Assembly: GCF_014898055.3 (NCBI RefSeq)
Contig: NW_023601433.1
Span: 84,019,106 to 84,083,105, forward strand
Length of the DNA: 64,000 nucleotides
Reading direction: 5' to 3'
Origin: Talpa occidentalis
Lineage: Eukaryota; Chordata; Mammalia; Eulipotyphla; Talpidae
The number at the start of each line of letters is the position of its first letter. Position 1 is the first letter of the stretch. The notes beneath the pieces were generated by a model. It saw nothing but the letters and a program-made list of their open reading frames with translations, ran no database searches and had not been told where the DNA came from. A program made the position numbers and the translations under genes. Positions 1 through 13,700 of the stretch are shown one piece after another.

Positions 1-1670
1 TCTCCAAGTCTCAGAGAGGAAGGGCGCTCGTGGCCATGCATACATTTCCTGGCTTCAGATACAGGAGACACTGCGTCTACACTTTCCAGCTCCCTCTGCT
101 CCCACCCACTGCGCACCCCTGGCCAGGCAGCTTCATAGAAGAAGGAAGTGGTGGGAGGAATGCCGGGTTCAGGCCCAGTCAGCTCCCCAAGTGGGCCGCG
201 GAGTCTGTGCGTCCATCCTCAGAGCAAGAGGGAGCCACACTGGGGCTGCATCCTCTGCCCACGCCCTCCTGGAGAGCCAGCAGCAGGCACGGCCCCCACA
301 GTCAGGGCAATGAGGCGGCCTGCACCAGACACAACATTCTGGAACCACCTCTCACCAAAGCCAGCCTGCAGGACACAGTCTGTGCTCTCGGAGGGCACTG
401 AGAGGGTGGAAGCAGAGGGCAAAAGAATCCTTTCTGGAAACACTTTCTTTTATGAATATCTGAAGGAAGACTCTTTTGTCCTTTCCACCCTGTCACATCG
501 GTCCCCCACCCTTTCTTTTTTCCCTGTTGGCCCAGGGTCAGCAAACTTTTCCTTAAAGAGCCAGAGAGCAAATATTTTAGGTTCTGAAGGCCAGATGGTA
601 TCTGTCGCAACTACCCAGCCCTGCAATTGTGGCAGGAAATCAGCCACGGATGAGGCATAAACAGCTGGATGTGGCCGTGTGCCAATAAACTTTATATAAA
701 AGACAGGCACAGTGGGTCGGGCTTGGGCCCCAGGCTGTCCCTTGCCAAGCCCCATTCCAGATTCCACAGCTGCAAATATCTCACAAATTAAAGCAAGTCA
801 ATTACATATCGTAGGTATTTATGTTTCTAAACTAACAGCAGTCATGCAGGAGCTCTTATATGAACAGGAGAGAGCCAACGTACTTCCTTTTGGCTTTGAG
901 AAAGTTTAAAAAGATTCTTTAAAATTGTTTTCCCCTTTTAGCATTTAAGACTTCAACTTTTTTAGATTTTACAGGCCTGTACCAGGCCTGACATGGCGAC
1001 CAGTATGAGAAAGCTCACGGGAGCATACAAATAAGACCTGCTGGGGGCCTCTCCCTGATGATGCTGATGTGGGGGGCCCCAGGGGCGACCTGCTGATATC
1101 AGGAAAGTTCCTGGGGGCCAGCCTGCCCCCAAACACCTCCGCAGTCTCCGGGTGCATGGAGAGCCATGTCTCCTAGAGGAATAGGTTCTGTGCTGGATTT
1201 TCCGGTGGGCGTGACAAATGGGGTGGAAACACACAGGCCATTCCTAGGCCATGGGTGCTGCAGGATGGAGGTGACCAGAGCAGGGCCCTGGAATCAGACG
1301 GGTTCATTGACTGCCCAGGCTGTGCAGCCGAGTAGCCGCTCAGGCAGCCTGACCCTGTGTCCTCATCTATAAACTAAGACTCATCTCTGGACTCCCAGGG
1401 CTTTTGTGTTCATGGGGGTCGTCCTCAGGCACAGAGCACTCTGCCCAGGCCCAGCTGAGATGGAGCGAGGGCCAGTCTCTATAGCTGCTGTGTCTGCCAG
1501 GGGAGTGAAAAGGTGGCAGCGAGGCCTTGGCTTCTACGGTGGCAGCAGCAGCAGTGGCAGTGTCGCCAACCAGGAGGCTGCTTGGCTGAGAACCAGTTGA
1601 GGAGTTCCCTGCCATGCCACACCAGGGACCCCCAACTCTGCACCCCAGAGCCCGAGGCAAGGCCACTCAC
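1..1670. other. TPCN1 intron 9 (start of window)
   Basis: No exon is found on either strand. It holds a hAT-type element (533-730) and a MIR-like piece near 1290-1375. The remainder is unclassified intron. Confidence 0.7.
533..730. mobile_element. hAT-type MER element
   Basis: GTCAGCAAACTTTTCCTTAA, CAAATATTTTAGGTTCTG and CCAATAAACTTTATATAAAA fit a common mammalian non-autonomous DNA transposon. Similar copies sit at about 50180-50330 and 62395-62530. Confidence 0.6.
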
Positions 1671-1770
1671 CAGGTTCATGATGAAGTACAGCTCAATGGA
1701 GAGGTACACGATGAAGAAGACACAGGACCAGGGGTTCCGGGAATAGGAGGGCATCATCACATCTGGAAAA
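1671..1770 (-). CDS. TPCN1: TPCN1 coding exon 9 (filter I, IS6); last in window
   Basis: Completes the filter as [18 protein letters not shown] and encodes IS6 up to IMNL, residue 315. The donor is GTGAGT. The next exon, expected to continue LLAVVFDTFND, is not present in 1-1670, so the gene continues beyond the window start. Confidence 0.95.
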
Positions 1771-4700
1771 CTGCATTTGCGGAGGGTTACTCTAGGGCCC
1801 CCGTCTGCCTGTCCCCATCTCTTTGAAGGACACCTCCTGCCTTCCTGGCCCCCCCCACCCCCCCACCACTCTCAGGGCACGGCTTTGAGAGCACCAGACC
1901 ACTCCCATCCTTGCAGGGCCCCAGCACCTGCCTGTACAAAGATGTGGAACATTCTCGGCTGGAAAGAGGAGGCCCTGGACACTAGCAGAGGGCAGAAGCC
2001 AAAGCAGAGCCCAGACTTACTTGGCTGTGGTCAAGAGGACAAACAAACTGATGATGCTGTTCTCCAGGGTGCTGAAGTACTGGGAGCGGGAGGAAGAGGA
2101 AGAGGGCCTTGGCGCCCGCGAGGCACACACCAGTCTTCCCCCTCCCACCCACCATCTTGTCCATGGAACCCCTCCAGTGCCTCCCAAGGAACCCCACCAA
2201 CTCCTCCCAAGGAACCCCAGGGATGGCAGAGAAACAAGCAGAAGTGGAGTCCAGGGCTCCACCTTCCTGAATTTGATGCTTCTAGCAGAAACAGCCAACG
2301 TTGTCCTGTTCTCCCAGAGAATCGGGTTTAAACAACCAGCTTCACTCTTCTCCACTCAAATGTTCCTATTTTCCAAATCTGATTCTGGAAATGGCTCTCT
2401 TAAGGACAGGACAGAGACTCCCTCAGTGCTCAAGTCTAGGTGTCCAGAACTTTTAGGAGCCATAAGCCATGACGAGAGGCCAGGCAGGGTGTCCTTGCCT
2501 AATCTGGCTAGGGAGGGTCAGTCCAGTTCCCCGGCCTGAGGAGAAAGCCCTCACATAAAGGAGGAAACTGACAACGTTGATTACTTACGGGGTCTGAAGG
2601 ATTAGGGGAAAATAAGTAGAAACCTGGAAGGTGGCAGAAAAACAGAATGGAAAGAGGATTAGAGCAGAGGTCCCAAACCCCAGGCAAGAGCAGCAGGAGG
2701 CCAAGCGCATGGCCGTGGGCACAGCTTCCACAGCAGATGGGGGCTGCAGGGGCATTTCAGGGTCATCTCATCCTAGCACACTGTGTCCAGCATTGAGGGT
2801 GGGGACAATAAATCGATTGCTAGCACCCTCAAAAGGATTAGACAAATAAATGTACATGAGTACAGTGTACCGAGAGACAATAGGGAGTGGTGGGGACTGT
2901 GGCACTCTGGAGAACACCTGCTCTGTATAAAGGGAGCAAATGTTAGTAGGCATCGGATAAATGCTGTCATTTGAGAAAGTGACCCAAGTACCTTCAAGTC
3001 TGTTATTAAACAAGGCTGGATAGCTGCATTTTTATGTTAAGTGTCTAATTTTAAAACACTCACTCAACATTTTCAAGCCAAATTAAATCGATTTGTAGGC
3101 TGTGTTTGAAAACCAGACTGTTGGTTTGCAATCTTTGGTTCTGAGAACATGATAGACAAGTAGCAATTTCAAAGGGACCCCGTTGATCCCCTGCTCCCTG
3201 CAGCCCAGGGGGAGAAATACCACTCAGTGTCCCCTTTCTCAGAATGGACTGTTCCCTGAGTCCTTGTGATTTGAATGGGAAAAGGGAGAAACTCCACCCT
3301 TAGGAGATGTCGGCCCCCGTGGAGCACATGGAAATTCTATCAGCTTGAGGCGGTGGGTGGGAAGATGGGGGAGCTGGTGGCCTGCATCTGCGTGTATCAA
3401 GGGGAACAAGCTTTAAAACCATAATGTTGAGCTGCTCAGCAGGGGATGCAGTTACTACGTGACCATTTACAGAAACCTTTCTGATGTGTGAAGCAACGCC
3501 ATCTATTTGTTGCTGAAGGAAACGTGACTATAAATTAAAATCAGAAAGACAGACATGGCAACGATCAGACGAGGACAGGGGGCCGTGGAGGATGGGGGGA
3601 CTGAGAGCCTGAAATGATACAGAGGCAGCTTCCATTTTATTTCTAATACCTCGTTTCCTATGGTGGGGTTGACACCACTTTCAAAACCTTTCTAAACCGG
3701 CCCAGGTCCATCTTCCGACACCCGCACATGTGCACCTAGACACGGCCTTGGCCCGGGTTGGGGGGGCTCACCGAGGATGGCGAAGATGATCATGAAGAAG
3801 AGCAGCAGCAGCAGGATGTCCATGAAGGGCGGCAGGGACTGGAAGATCTGCCGCAGGTTGCTGGGGAGGAAGACAGCAGGCGGGTGAGGCGTTGGGGCCC
3901 CAGGACACGCTGCCTGAGGTCCCCACGGGGTATAGTGGTGGGGGTCTCCAGCCCATAAACACTGAACACCCCTGTGCCAGGCTTCCCGTCTGCCTGGAAG
4001 ACTGCGCTGAGGGTGAAGGCGAGCTGGGTGGGTCAGCACAGCCCCTCCAGTGCTAGCAGAGCCCAAAGAAGTAGGGGAGCAGCAGGGCACCAAGCGCATG
4101 GCCGTGGCCATGGTTCCCACAGCAGGTGTGGGAAGCAGGGGCATTTCAGGGCCTCCTCATCCCAGGACAGTGTCCAGCTTTGAGGGTAGGGCCAACAACC
4201 GACCCCTAGTCCACCCTCACCAACATCCCCCCAGTCTGGAGATTTTCCAGATGGGGTCTTCAAGGTAAGTTTAACTCTAGGCCGAAGGTTTAGGTTCATC
4301 CCCCAGGCTCAGTGGCATCAAGAGAGCCTGCTGGGGCCACGCAGACATGGCCAAGGCACTGCAGCTGCCACAGTGTTTAGGCAGACACCAGCATCAGAGA
4401 GCGAAGCCGGCCCCAGCAGGCTGCAGGTGAGACCCTGGAACCCGCGCCTTGGGTGCAGCACACCTCCCTCTCCGGGGGGCCGCCAGCAGAGGGCGGAGAG
4501 TGTGCTGAGAACCTCCCAGTGTGTAGGGTCTGATAGGTCCTTGACTCACTGGGTCCTGCTCCACCGGCCCAGGGGGGCAACCAGGCCACGGCAGCAACTG
4601 TCTGAGAGGCTCCTGCCCAGGCCTTACCGCCGCACGCCGCCGCAGTACCGACAGTCCACCAGGAAGATGCAGCGCAGCGCCCGGGTCACCCGCACATGGG

Positions 4701-7700
4701 ACGTCTGCCGTACCAGCACCACGATGGCCTCAACGAACTGCACCGCCAGCACGGAGGTCTGGGGGGGGCAGGCACAGGCACTGTCAGCCCCCACCCAGCC
4801 CCTCCTCAGTACCTCGAAGCAAGGGCCGGCTAGATACTGCCCATTCTGGCCCTTCTCTTCTCGCCGGCCCTCTCCTATCTCCAACATCAAGCAGCCCCCA
4901 GAGGGGCTGCAGCTGCTGGCACAAACATGTGGCCCCAGGACAATGAGCCCAAGAGGAGAGCCCCGGGAGCCCCTCACTCGGAGTGCGGGGTCCCTGAGGA
5001 CTGTGCCCGTTGTGCCCTCCGATTCTGGGGTACATCTCCCGATACAGGTGCACACTTTACACTGCAAAGTGCCTCTCTGACACAGGTTGCGGGTCAGCAT
5101 GGGCCTGGAGGCCGGACAGCCCGGGGTGTGAACCCCAGCTGCCAGGACCTAGTTCCCATTCTCTTCCAGCTGAGTGTACAGCAGCGCCCATCAGATGCCT
5201 CTCTCAGGGTGACCATGCCCGCCCTAAGCTCTGAATCACGTGGGGCGTGTGTAGCACGTGACACAGTGCAACAGCGTTGGGGGGGACGGGCCACGCTCAC
5301 AAGCCTGGGAAGTACCCCGAAGGTACGGGCTTGAAGGCAACACGGGAGATGACACTATACGGAGATGGACACGTCACCTTGACCATGGTCCGCTTGTGCC
5401 GGATGAAGGTGTGGAGGCCCAGCCACCGCAACTTCATGCAGAGTTCAAACACGACCACCATGAGGGCAAACAGCTCCAGGGTTGCGTGGACCTGCAACCA
5501 GATGGTGTGGCCATGGCAACACTGCCTGCCTTCCTGCCCCCCTCCCCCACAGCTGCTGCCACCCCAAGGTGGGAGCCAGCGGTGCAACTGCAAGCCAGCC
5601 AGGTGCCCGACCCACCTGCAGCCAGGGCACAGGCCCTGGGCCAGAGTCAGGCACTCAGAGGGCGGCTTACCCTGGAGTTTTCTTGTGAGCAGAACTAGCG
5701 AGACCGGCTGAAGTCAGGGCTCCAGCAGGACCCCAGGCAAGAGGGCGAGCTAGGCCCACTCCCTGCCACCTCTAGCACTTCCCAGGGCTGCCTTGTTTTA
5801 AATCTCTTCGCTATGTCTGCCCTTCCAAAATGTTCCTGCCAGAGCACTCACGTAAATGCCAAGCCGCAGCGCAGGCACGGCGGGGGCCTCGCACAGGGAG
5901 AGCAGCAGCAGGAGCAGGGCCGTCGACAGCTCCATCAGGTAGAAGAGGTGGTTGTGTGCGAAGAGGTAGGCCGCCAGTGCTCTGGCATTCTTGGGGTGGG
6001 TGATAAACTTGTCGTTATTCTCGCCTTCCTGAGAAAACACAGCAGAGGGGAAGGGTCACCCACCTCAGCAGCTCCAAGGCTTCGCTGCCCCAGCTGGCAG
6101 CCCCCACGAGCATGTCCTCGCTTGGCCAGTACCCGGGTGCACCCCCTTGCTTCAGAGCTTCCCAGTAGGGACAGTGCTACAACCCCCCGTACCACTCTGT
6201 CATGGAGACACGTCTCAGCGGCCCAGAGGAGGGGTGCGGGTGAGCCCAGTCCCGGGCTCCGTGCCACCAGGGCCGGGAGCACACACGGCGGCCTGGGAAA
6301 CTCCTGGGCTGGAAGACTGCAAAATGTAGTTCCTGGGTAGTTCCTTAGAGCAAACTGCCAGGGATGAAGGTCTGGCTAGAGGAAGCCACCCACGCGGGGC
6401 CCAGAGATGAACACCAGGGCTTGGAATCGCCCCTGAGGAGACAGAGGAGGAGCTGCCCCCCCTACAGGGCATAGCGAAGTATCACCCCTGCCACCCATGT
6501 GAACCCCAGAGGTGCTCCAGCCTCGGGGCCCGGCGAGAGCATGAAGCCGATGAGGAAGAATAAGGAGGCAGCCAGGAGTGGGTGACCTCGGGTCTCTGCT
6601 CTCCTCTTCCCGGGTGAAGCCCACCCTACGTCAGAGCTGTCTCAGAGGCTCTGGGGTGAGTGAATCCACAGGTGAGATTTGGGAGGAGGAAAGGGAGGGC
6701 GTCAGACACCTCACAGCAGCGAGGGGCTGGACACCGGAGCATACCAGCACACATATGCCGACACACCAGCACACACGTGGTGACACACCGGCACACATGC
6801 GCCTATACACCAGCACACGCGCTCCAAAACACCAGCACACACATGCTGACACACCGGCACACACACGCCGACACACCGGCACAACATGCTGATACACCGG
6901 CACACACACGCCGACACACCGGCATGCACACATTGACACACCAGCACAGGCTCCCCACAGCCAGACTACTGCTCTGGAGGCAGCTCCAGACCGCCCTGGG
7001 ATTACACTTTGTACCAGGGGAAACACACAGTGCAGGATAAAGGGAACATGTGGAGGGAGAACGCTCCACCTTCACAGCATAGTTGGGTAAACGAGGCTAC
7101 ATTTGCCAGGTATGATGATAAAGTCACTGAAGCTCTTGTAAGAGTTCTAACAGCCTAAGAAAAACGCCGCGGTGACTGACACAGCACGGGGAAAGGCAGA
7201 CCGTGCAGCGGCGGGCACCCCGGGACCCATGTGTCATTCTTAACACAATGTGGATGGCGAGTGTCTCAGATTTTTCCCACATCTCCGTTGTACCTCAGCT
7301 TGCTGTAATGCGCGTGTAATATTACTTTTACTTACATAGAAAATGAAAACGTGAGAGAGCAAAGGTGAAGTCAGTGGCAGCCAGCTCAACAGGAAGGGGG
7401 TGACCACCACTGGGCCCACCCCCAATACCCACCACCCCCTCTCAAGTCCCTCCCGATTGCTGGCTCCCAGTGTGCCCCCGAGAAGAGGGAGAAGGGCAGG
7501 ACAGGCCAGGGGGCCAGACAGGAATCCTGGGGGCAGGCAGAGCCACAAAGCGGGCGCCGGAGACCAGCCCACACAATCCCGCCATGGAGGCACCGCCAGG
7601 CTGGCTTTCCAGCCCAGGGACAAAGAGCAGGGACAGGAAGCAAAGCCCCCGCCACCCCCTCCACCCACGGTGCCAGGAGCAGTGGGGTCCTGAAGGGGAG

Positions 7701-10700
7701 ACACTCACCTGGAGGTAGACAGCTGCCTCTTGGTAATTCATCTCCCAGTTGTGTCCGGTGGGGCTCGAGGGGAAGCCCTCGTCCCCGGAGCTTGGGCTGG
7801 GAGCCTGGGCATCGTGGATGGCATAGCTGCCTCCGTCTGCATTGAAAGAGGAGAGGGTCACCCACCACCAGACTTAAGAGGATAAAGACACCGTTGCCGT
7901 GCCCGCTCTGCTCATAGGTCGCGTTCACCACCTGCGCAGCCACACTCAGGCCTGAGCGCAGCAGGCGCTGGCCTGGCTAGTTAGCAACAGTTTTCCTCAT
8001 CTTGTTAAGTGAAAACAAGCAAATCAAAGAGCACACAAAGCTATGCCATCTCTTGGGTGCAATGGGGAAGGAGCAAGGAAACACAGACACCTGCTTATCT
8101 TTACAAGAAGAAATAGGAAGGATAATAAAACTCAGTGAAATTGGTTGCCTGCAAGGGGTTTGGAGACGGCCAGAGGGAATGATCTTTTTGTACACTTCTG
8201 ACTTTTGCAAGCATGTTAATGTTCCCTCAGTTAAAAACCAGGAACAGCTGGGTGGGCCCGTGGTGCAGGAACCAGCATTGCTCTTCTCTGCTGGCGCTCA
8301 AGCCTTTTCTCCCATGGTCGCCACCCCGGTTTGTTGCCCTGGGCAACAACCTGTCCTTCCTCTCCATCCATAGTCCTTGGCTCTGCTGATTCCACCCCAG
8401 CTGTCCAGGGAGGCGACCCAGACGCTATAAGAGCCCCCGACCTCTCCTGGACAGGACCAGTTCGGACAAGGGCGATGGCCCCAGATCAGCAAAAGTGGGT
8501 GAGTGGTTCTACCCGAGATGGAGCGTCCCTGGGCTAGTTAGCGGGGGGGGGGGGGGGGCTCGCTCCCTGTTGCTGCTGGCTCCAGGAGGGAAAGCCTGCC
8601 TGACAAGGAAGCCAGTGGAGAACAAACCAGTAACAGGGAACACACTGCCGCAGCCCTGAGAGCTGAGCAGGAAATCACCCTTAGCGTTTCCAACGCTAGC
8701 GGAGAGCCTTTCCTACTTAAGCCTGAGTTGGGCTTGTCACACACTCGGCTGTCTCTTCTGAGCAGCGATGGCCCAAGAAATGACTCTCAACTTGTTAATT
8801 TAAGAAGTGAATCTAGGAAGAGAGCTGGGTTCCCTGTAATCCACACTCTAAAGGAGGATAAAGAATCAAATGTTTGGAATCAAAGAGTTGGCAGGAAGCA
8901 AATGTGTAAAGCTCACGATTGAACAGGAAAAGGGGGGGAACCAGCAGGGGTCACAGGGATGGTGGGTCACAACTGGTTCTTCTGACCTTGAACTGCCAGA
9001 CGGGACAAATGGCTCATCTATCTGCAAAGCTCCTTCCCACCCAATTTTACAAACATATTCATTGAGGTATGTTTGACATACAATAAATTGAACACATTGC
9101 AAGTGCACGCGCTGATGTTCTGACATATGTACACATTTGTAAAACCATCACTACCATCCAGAAAATTTATCTGTCATCCCTGCAAGCCCCCTACCTATCC
9201 ATCCCCAGGCAGTCACAGATCCGCTGTCACTATTAGCTGATTCTGCAGCACCTAGAATTTGATAGAACAGAACTGCAGAATGTGTTTTTGGTTTGGCTCT
9301 TCCGCTCGGCAGCATGATTCTGAAATTCATCCATGTTGTACAGAGAATAAGAGAAATTCCACGCCCTCACCCAAACCCTTACTTGGTACACCTCAGAAAG
9401 TGAAGTACATCCCCCCAGTAGTATATGAGGGTTCCCAGTATTATAAGAGGGTTCCAGTTCCTCCACATCCTCACCAAGAACTCATAAGTTCAATCTTTTT
9501 AATCATAACCATTCTCAAAGGCATTGATGGGCACTGAATTGTTTTTCAAGGCAACGCTTTCACTTGCATTTTCCTGATGCCTAATAATGTTGAGCGTGGA
9601 GTCTCATGAAGACACACCAAAAGCAAACAAGGAAGCCCCTGCCCCTCTGGAAGTGAAACCAAAGCAAAGGCTTTGAAGGCCAAGAGAGCGGGGCTGGAAG
9701 GCATCCACAGCCACAAGAAAAAGGTCTTCATGTCAACCCCTTTTCAACAGCCCAAGACACTGTGGCTCCAGAGGCACCCCAAATATCCTGGGAAGAGCAC
9801 CCCCAGGAGAAACAAGCTTGACCCTCATGACGGCATCAGGCTCCCCCGACCACTGAGTCAGCCTCGAAGGAGACAGAGCAGCAACACACGAGTTCCCGGT
9901 GGATGTCAAGGACAAGCAGCGGGTCACACGGGCTGTGGAGAAGCTCTGGGACGCTGACAAGGCCAAGGTCAGCTCCCTGATCAGACTCCACGGAGCAAAG
10001 TCCCCTGTTTGACTGGCTCCTGACTACAATGCTTTGATGCTGCCAACAACCTTGAGGTCCTCTAACCTGAGTCCAGCTGGCTAATTCTAAACAAGAACCG
10101 TTTCCCATTAAAAAAAAATAAATAAACTGCGTATCTTCCCACAAACTTATTTGCCATTTGCGGATCTTCCTTGAAATGTCTTCAAATCTTTTTTTTTTTT
10201 TTTTAAGAATTATTTCTTTACTGTAAGATTTTTATTTATTTTGGCATAGAAAAACTGGGGTGTAGGCCAGAGGTGCAGGGAGGTGAGAGGATTTACCAGA
10301 GACAGAGTGGGGAGCAGAATGGTTGGATCTACTGAAATCTACTGCCGAGGGGAGCAGCGGGGAGACAGGAGAGGTCTGCCGTGCCATGTGAGTCAGCTCC
10401 CTGGCCAGAAATCAAACTCAGGCCATCACAGTGACAGTGCTGAGACTTAACCCCTAGGCCACCAGAGAGGCCCATTTTCTTTTACTTCTTCTGATTAGTT
10501 ATTAATTGTATCACCTTTGACTTCCAAGTCGATGTCATAGAAAAGAGTCCACCTTTTCCCCTTGGGACACTTGCTCTAGGCACCCAGCCACCATGTCGTG
10601 AGGAAGCTCAAGCAGCTGTCGGAGAAGCCAGTGGGGAAGAATCAAGCTCTGTGGTCCACGGTCCAGCTGCACTCCTGGCCCACAGCCTCTAGCAACTGGT

Positions 10701-13700
10701 CTGTCAGGTGACAATCCATCTCAACAACCCATCCTCCATCCCAGTCAGTGCCAACGCATGGAGCAGAGAAGACCCCATTCCAAATTGCAGACCATATAAA
10801 TGGTATTACTGTCTTAAGCACTATGTTTTGGGGCTGTTTGTTATATAGCAATAGGTAACGAGACATTTCAGAGGACATGATACCGATCAGCCCATTTTAT
10901 TTTTCAAAACAATCCTACAAAAAAGGTAATATTATCCTTGCCACCCCCACCACAATCACAGAAACTAAGGACAGAAAGGCTAAGCGCATTTTGGAGGCTG
11001 CGGAGCTAATGAGAGGCAGGGCTGGGATACCAAACCAGGCGGGCTGGCAACATGCCTCACAAGAACTTGAAACCCAAAAGGGTGAGAAGGTAGCGTTAAA
11101 AGGGCCAAAAATAGACCATCGCTAAAATGGAATCACAGAAAGAGATGGGACATCTGGATGCAGTTTGCACTCAATAATTCAGGCCCTTCTCTCCCCAATG
11201 CCAGCACGCCCAGCTCTGATCCCAGAGCCCATTTCTGAAATGGGCCCAGCAGAAACACAGGAAGGTCAAGCCTCCTTCCCACCTTCTCAGGCAGACCAGG
11301 GAGGCACAAGCCAAAAGGTGACTCCTGGGTAGCAGCCACAGGCAGGCACCGGACCAGGCTGAGCAAGCAGAGCTCCCAACAGTGCACAGGACAGAGGGCC
11401 TTCAACTTGGTCATATTCAAAATACTGAAATAAGCGAATGCCACATTCTGTTAGAGTTAGGGACACACATCCTTGCTGTTTTATTCAAACTATGATCTGA
11501 AAGTTAGCAAAAAAAAAAAAAAAAAAAGCGTAATAAAAGTACTTTAAAGCCAACAGTGGCCTTATTCTTCTACTCGCTTGCTCAGCATCCCCGGCGATGG
11601 AGGACAGCCTCCAGGTGCTGGGCCCTGGGTGAGGACTGGAGGTACCTGGGCAGCCCCTGCCTCTCAGGGCTCCTTTCTGCTGAGGCCCCATCTCCACCAG
11701 GCCTCACGAAGAGGACATTCATCGGGGATGTTTGAAGAAAGGTTATTCACCAGGGAGGAGGGAGTTGGGTTGGCTGCTGTGCACCTCATTGCAACTGTAG
11801 GTTTAGATCCAGAGAGACTGTGAGGTGGCTCTCTCCCTCTCGGCCTGCCATGCGCCCTTCCAAGAGGCAGCTGCCTGGCAGGGCACTGATAGACTCTGGG
11901 CCTGTTTCCCTGCCTGGGGTGTCAGGTCCATGAGGACAGGACAGTTGTTCACTGTGGTGGCCGCCGAGCCCAGAACCGTGAGGCAGTGTACGAGTGAACA
12001 AGGTAAAGGGAAAGCCAGGAAGGTTCCACATACAGGAGGGCGGGGCCCAAGGGGCAACCCGCAGGGTGTGGTGGGGTAGACCCAGGGAGCCAGCACCCAA
12101 GGGCAGTAATTTTCTCTGTGTTTTCCACACGCATCATTCTTTTAAGGACTTGCTGGAGAGGGACCACTTTGTGTAAGAGCAATTCAGGGCAGGACTTTAA
12201 AAAGAAAGGCGAACTCGGACAAGGTGGGGCTAACAAAGACTTCTCCTCCCCCAGGATGGCCTCGGTTCAGGGCTTTAAGCATCCTCCCTGATGCGGTCTC
12301 AGAGAACGTAACTTGGCTTGCTCATGAGGCCCCAAAGGCCAAGCAAGACAGAGTGCTTGTGTCGCATGAGGAGCGGGCTGAAAGGCCCAGGGGACCAGGA
12401 ACACCACGGGGCTTTTCCAGAAAGTCACAGGTGACTGCAAAGAGCCCCCCGCGCAGGCTCAGGGGCCAGGTGGCACATTTAGGGATTACTGAGAGGGCCT
12501 TGAGGAAGGCAACTGTTCCATTTATGTACAGCCCTTGGGCCTTGGGGCCGCTGCCAAGTCCAAGGGCACTTTCAGAGCCTGGCAAGAGGCGGGGCGGCAC
12601 CGCCTGGGGCGGGCTCCCTCCGTCTGCTCTACTCTAACCCTGACGCCCACATGTGCTAGGAGAGAAAGGCCAAAGAGGCAATGGAAAGGCTCCAACTCCC
12701 AAGGGCTTTATTGTTCCAGAACATGACTTGCTCAGATGCTCAGCAGCTTCTCAAGGCAAAGGGCAATTAAGGTCATAAAGAGGGAAACATGGAGGCAGGT
12801 GTCTCGAAGGGCCTGCGTCCAAGTCTGCGTGAGACAGACTGGGGACTTGAAGTTCAGAGGGGCTGTGTCGGGCACGAGGCCCTGACTCCTGGGGACCCAA
12901 GCCCCAGGGGCGGGTGGAGTCCCAGGGCAGGTGTGCCTCCCGTCCCCTGGGTCTGACCCCGCCTCTGCCTGGCAAGCCTCAGCCCTAGTGACGGTAGTAC
13001 CCGCCTGCCCGATACCCTGGCCTGGTCTACTCCTGCCCCCCTGGAGTGGATCTGCACTTCCTGGGAGACCACAGGCCTCCAGGTAAATGACTGGCCAATG
13101 AAAGGTGCAGTGGGCTTTTGACATAGACCTCTCCAGCGCCCCCCAACCCCAGCCTGGCCCCCGTACATGGGTGATAATTAAAGACTGTGAATGAATCTAT
13201 GGGCAACCTCAGACTTGGGCACCTTTCTCGCCCAGGATGGGGGGCTCTCCTGGGAGCTGGAAGGACAAGGTCAAAACATACCACGAGGGCCCGGATGGAA
13301 GAGATGGGGTGACCTCACGACAGGGCAGTCAGGGAGCCGGGTCCCTACAACCTCCTCCAGGAAGATGACGGCCGGTCTCTGCATTTTGGCCTTTCTTGGG
13401 AGGCAGCTGGACTGGGAACAGGAGGGACGGAGGGGAAAGGATGGCCTCGGGAGGGCAGAAGGAGCAGGAGGTGGAGGGAACAGGGGGTGGAAGAAGCTTC
13501 TTTCTGGCCCTCTCCACAGACAAGCTTCTCCCCTTGCAGGAGGTTTTAAAGGGCCAGAGGGAGCTGACCAGGAACATTCTCGGTGACCAAGAAGATCCCA
13601 ATCTGTGCCTGCGGGCAAAGTTCCAGGAAGGGAAATATTCTGCTCTGCGCGCCTGGAGCCTGACAGATGAGCTCACATGAAAACCAGCCCTCAGCCTTTT

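Noticed and set aside
6739..6946. CRISPR-like spaced repeats
   Set aside because: Units are contiguous and imperfect without unique spacers, and the setting is a mammalian intron.
6631..7026. Cys/Val-rich 131-codon frame
   Set aside because: Translation of the 21-22 base minisatellite.
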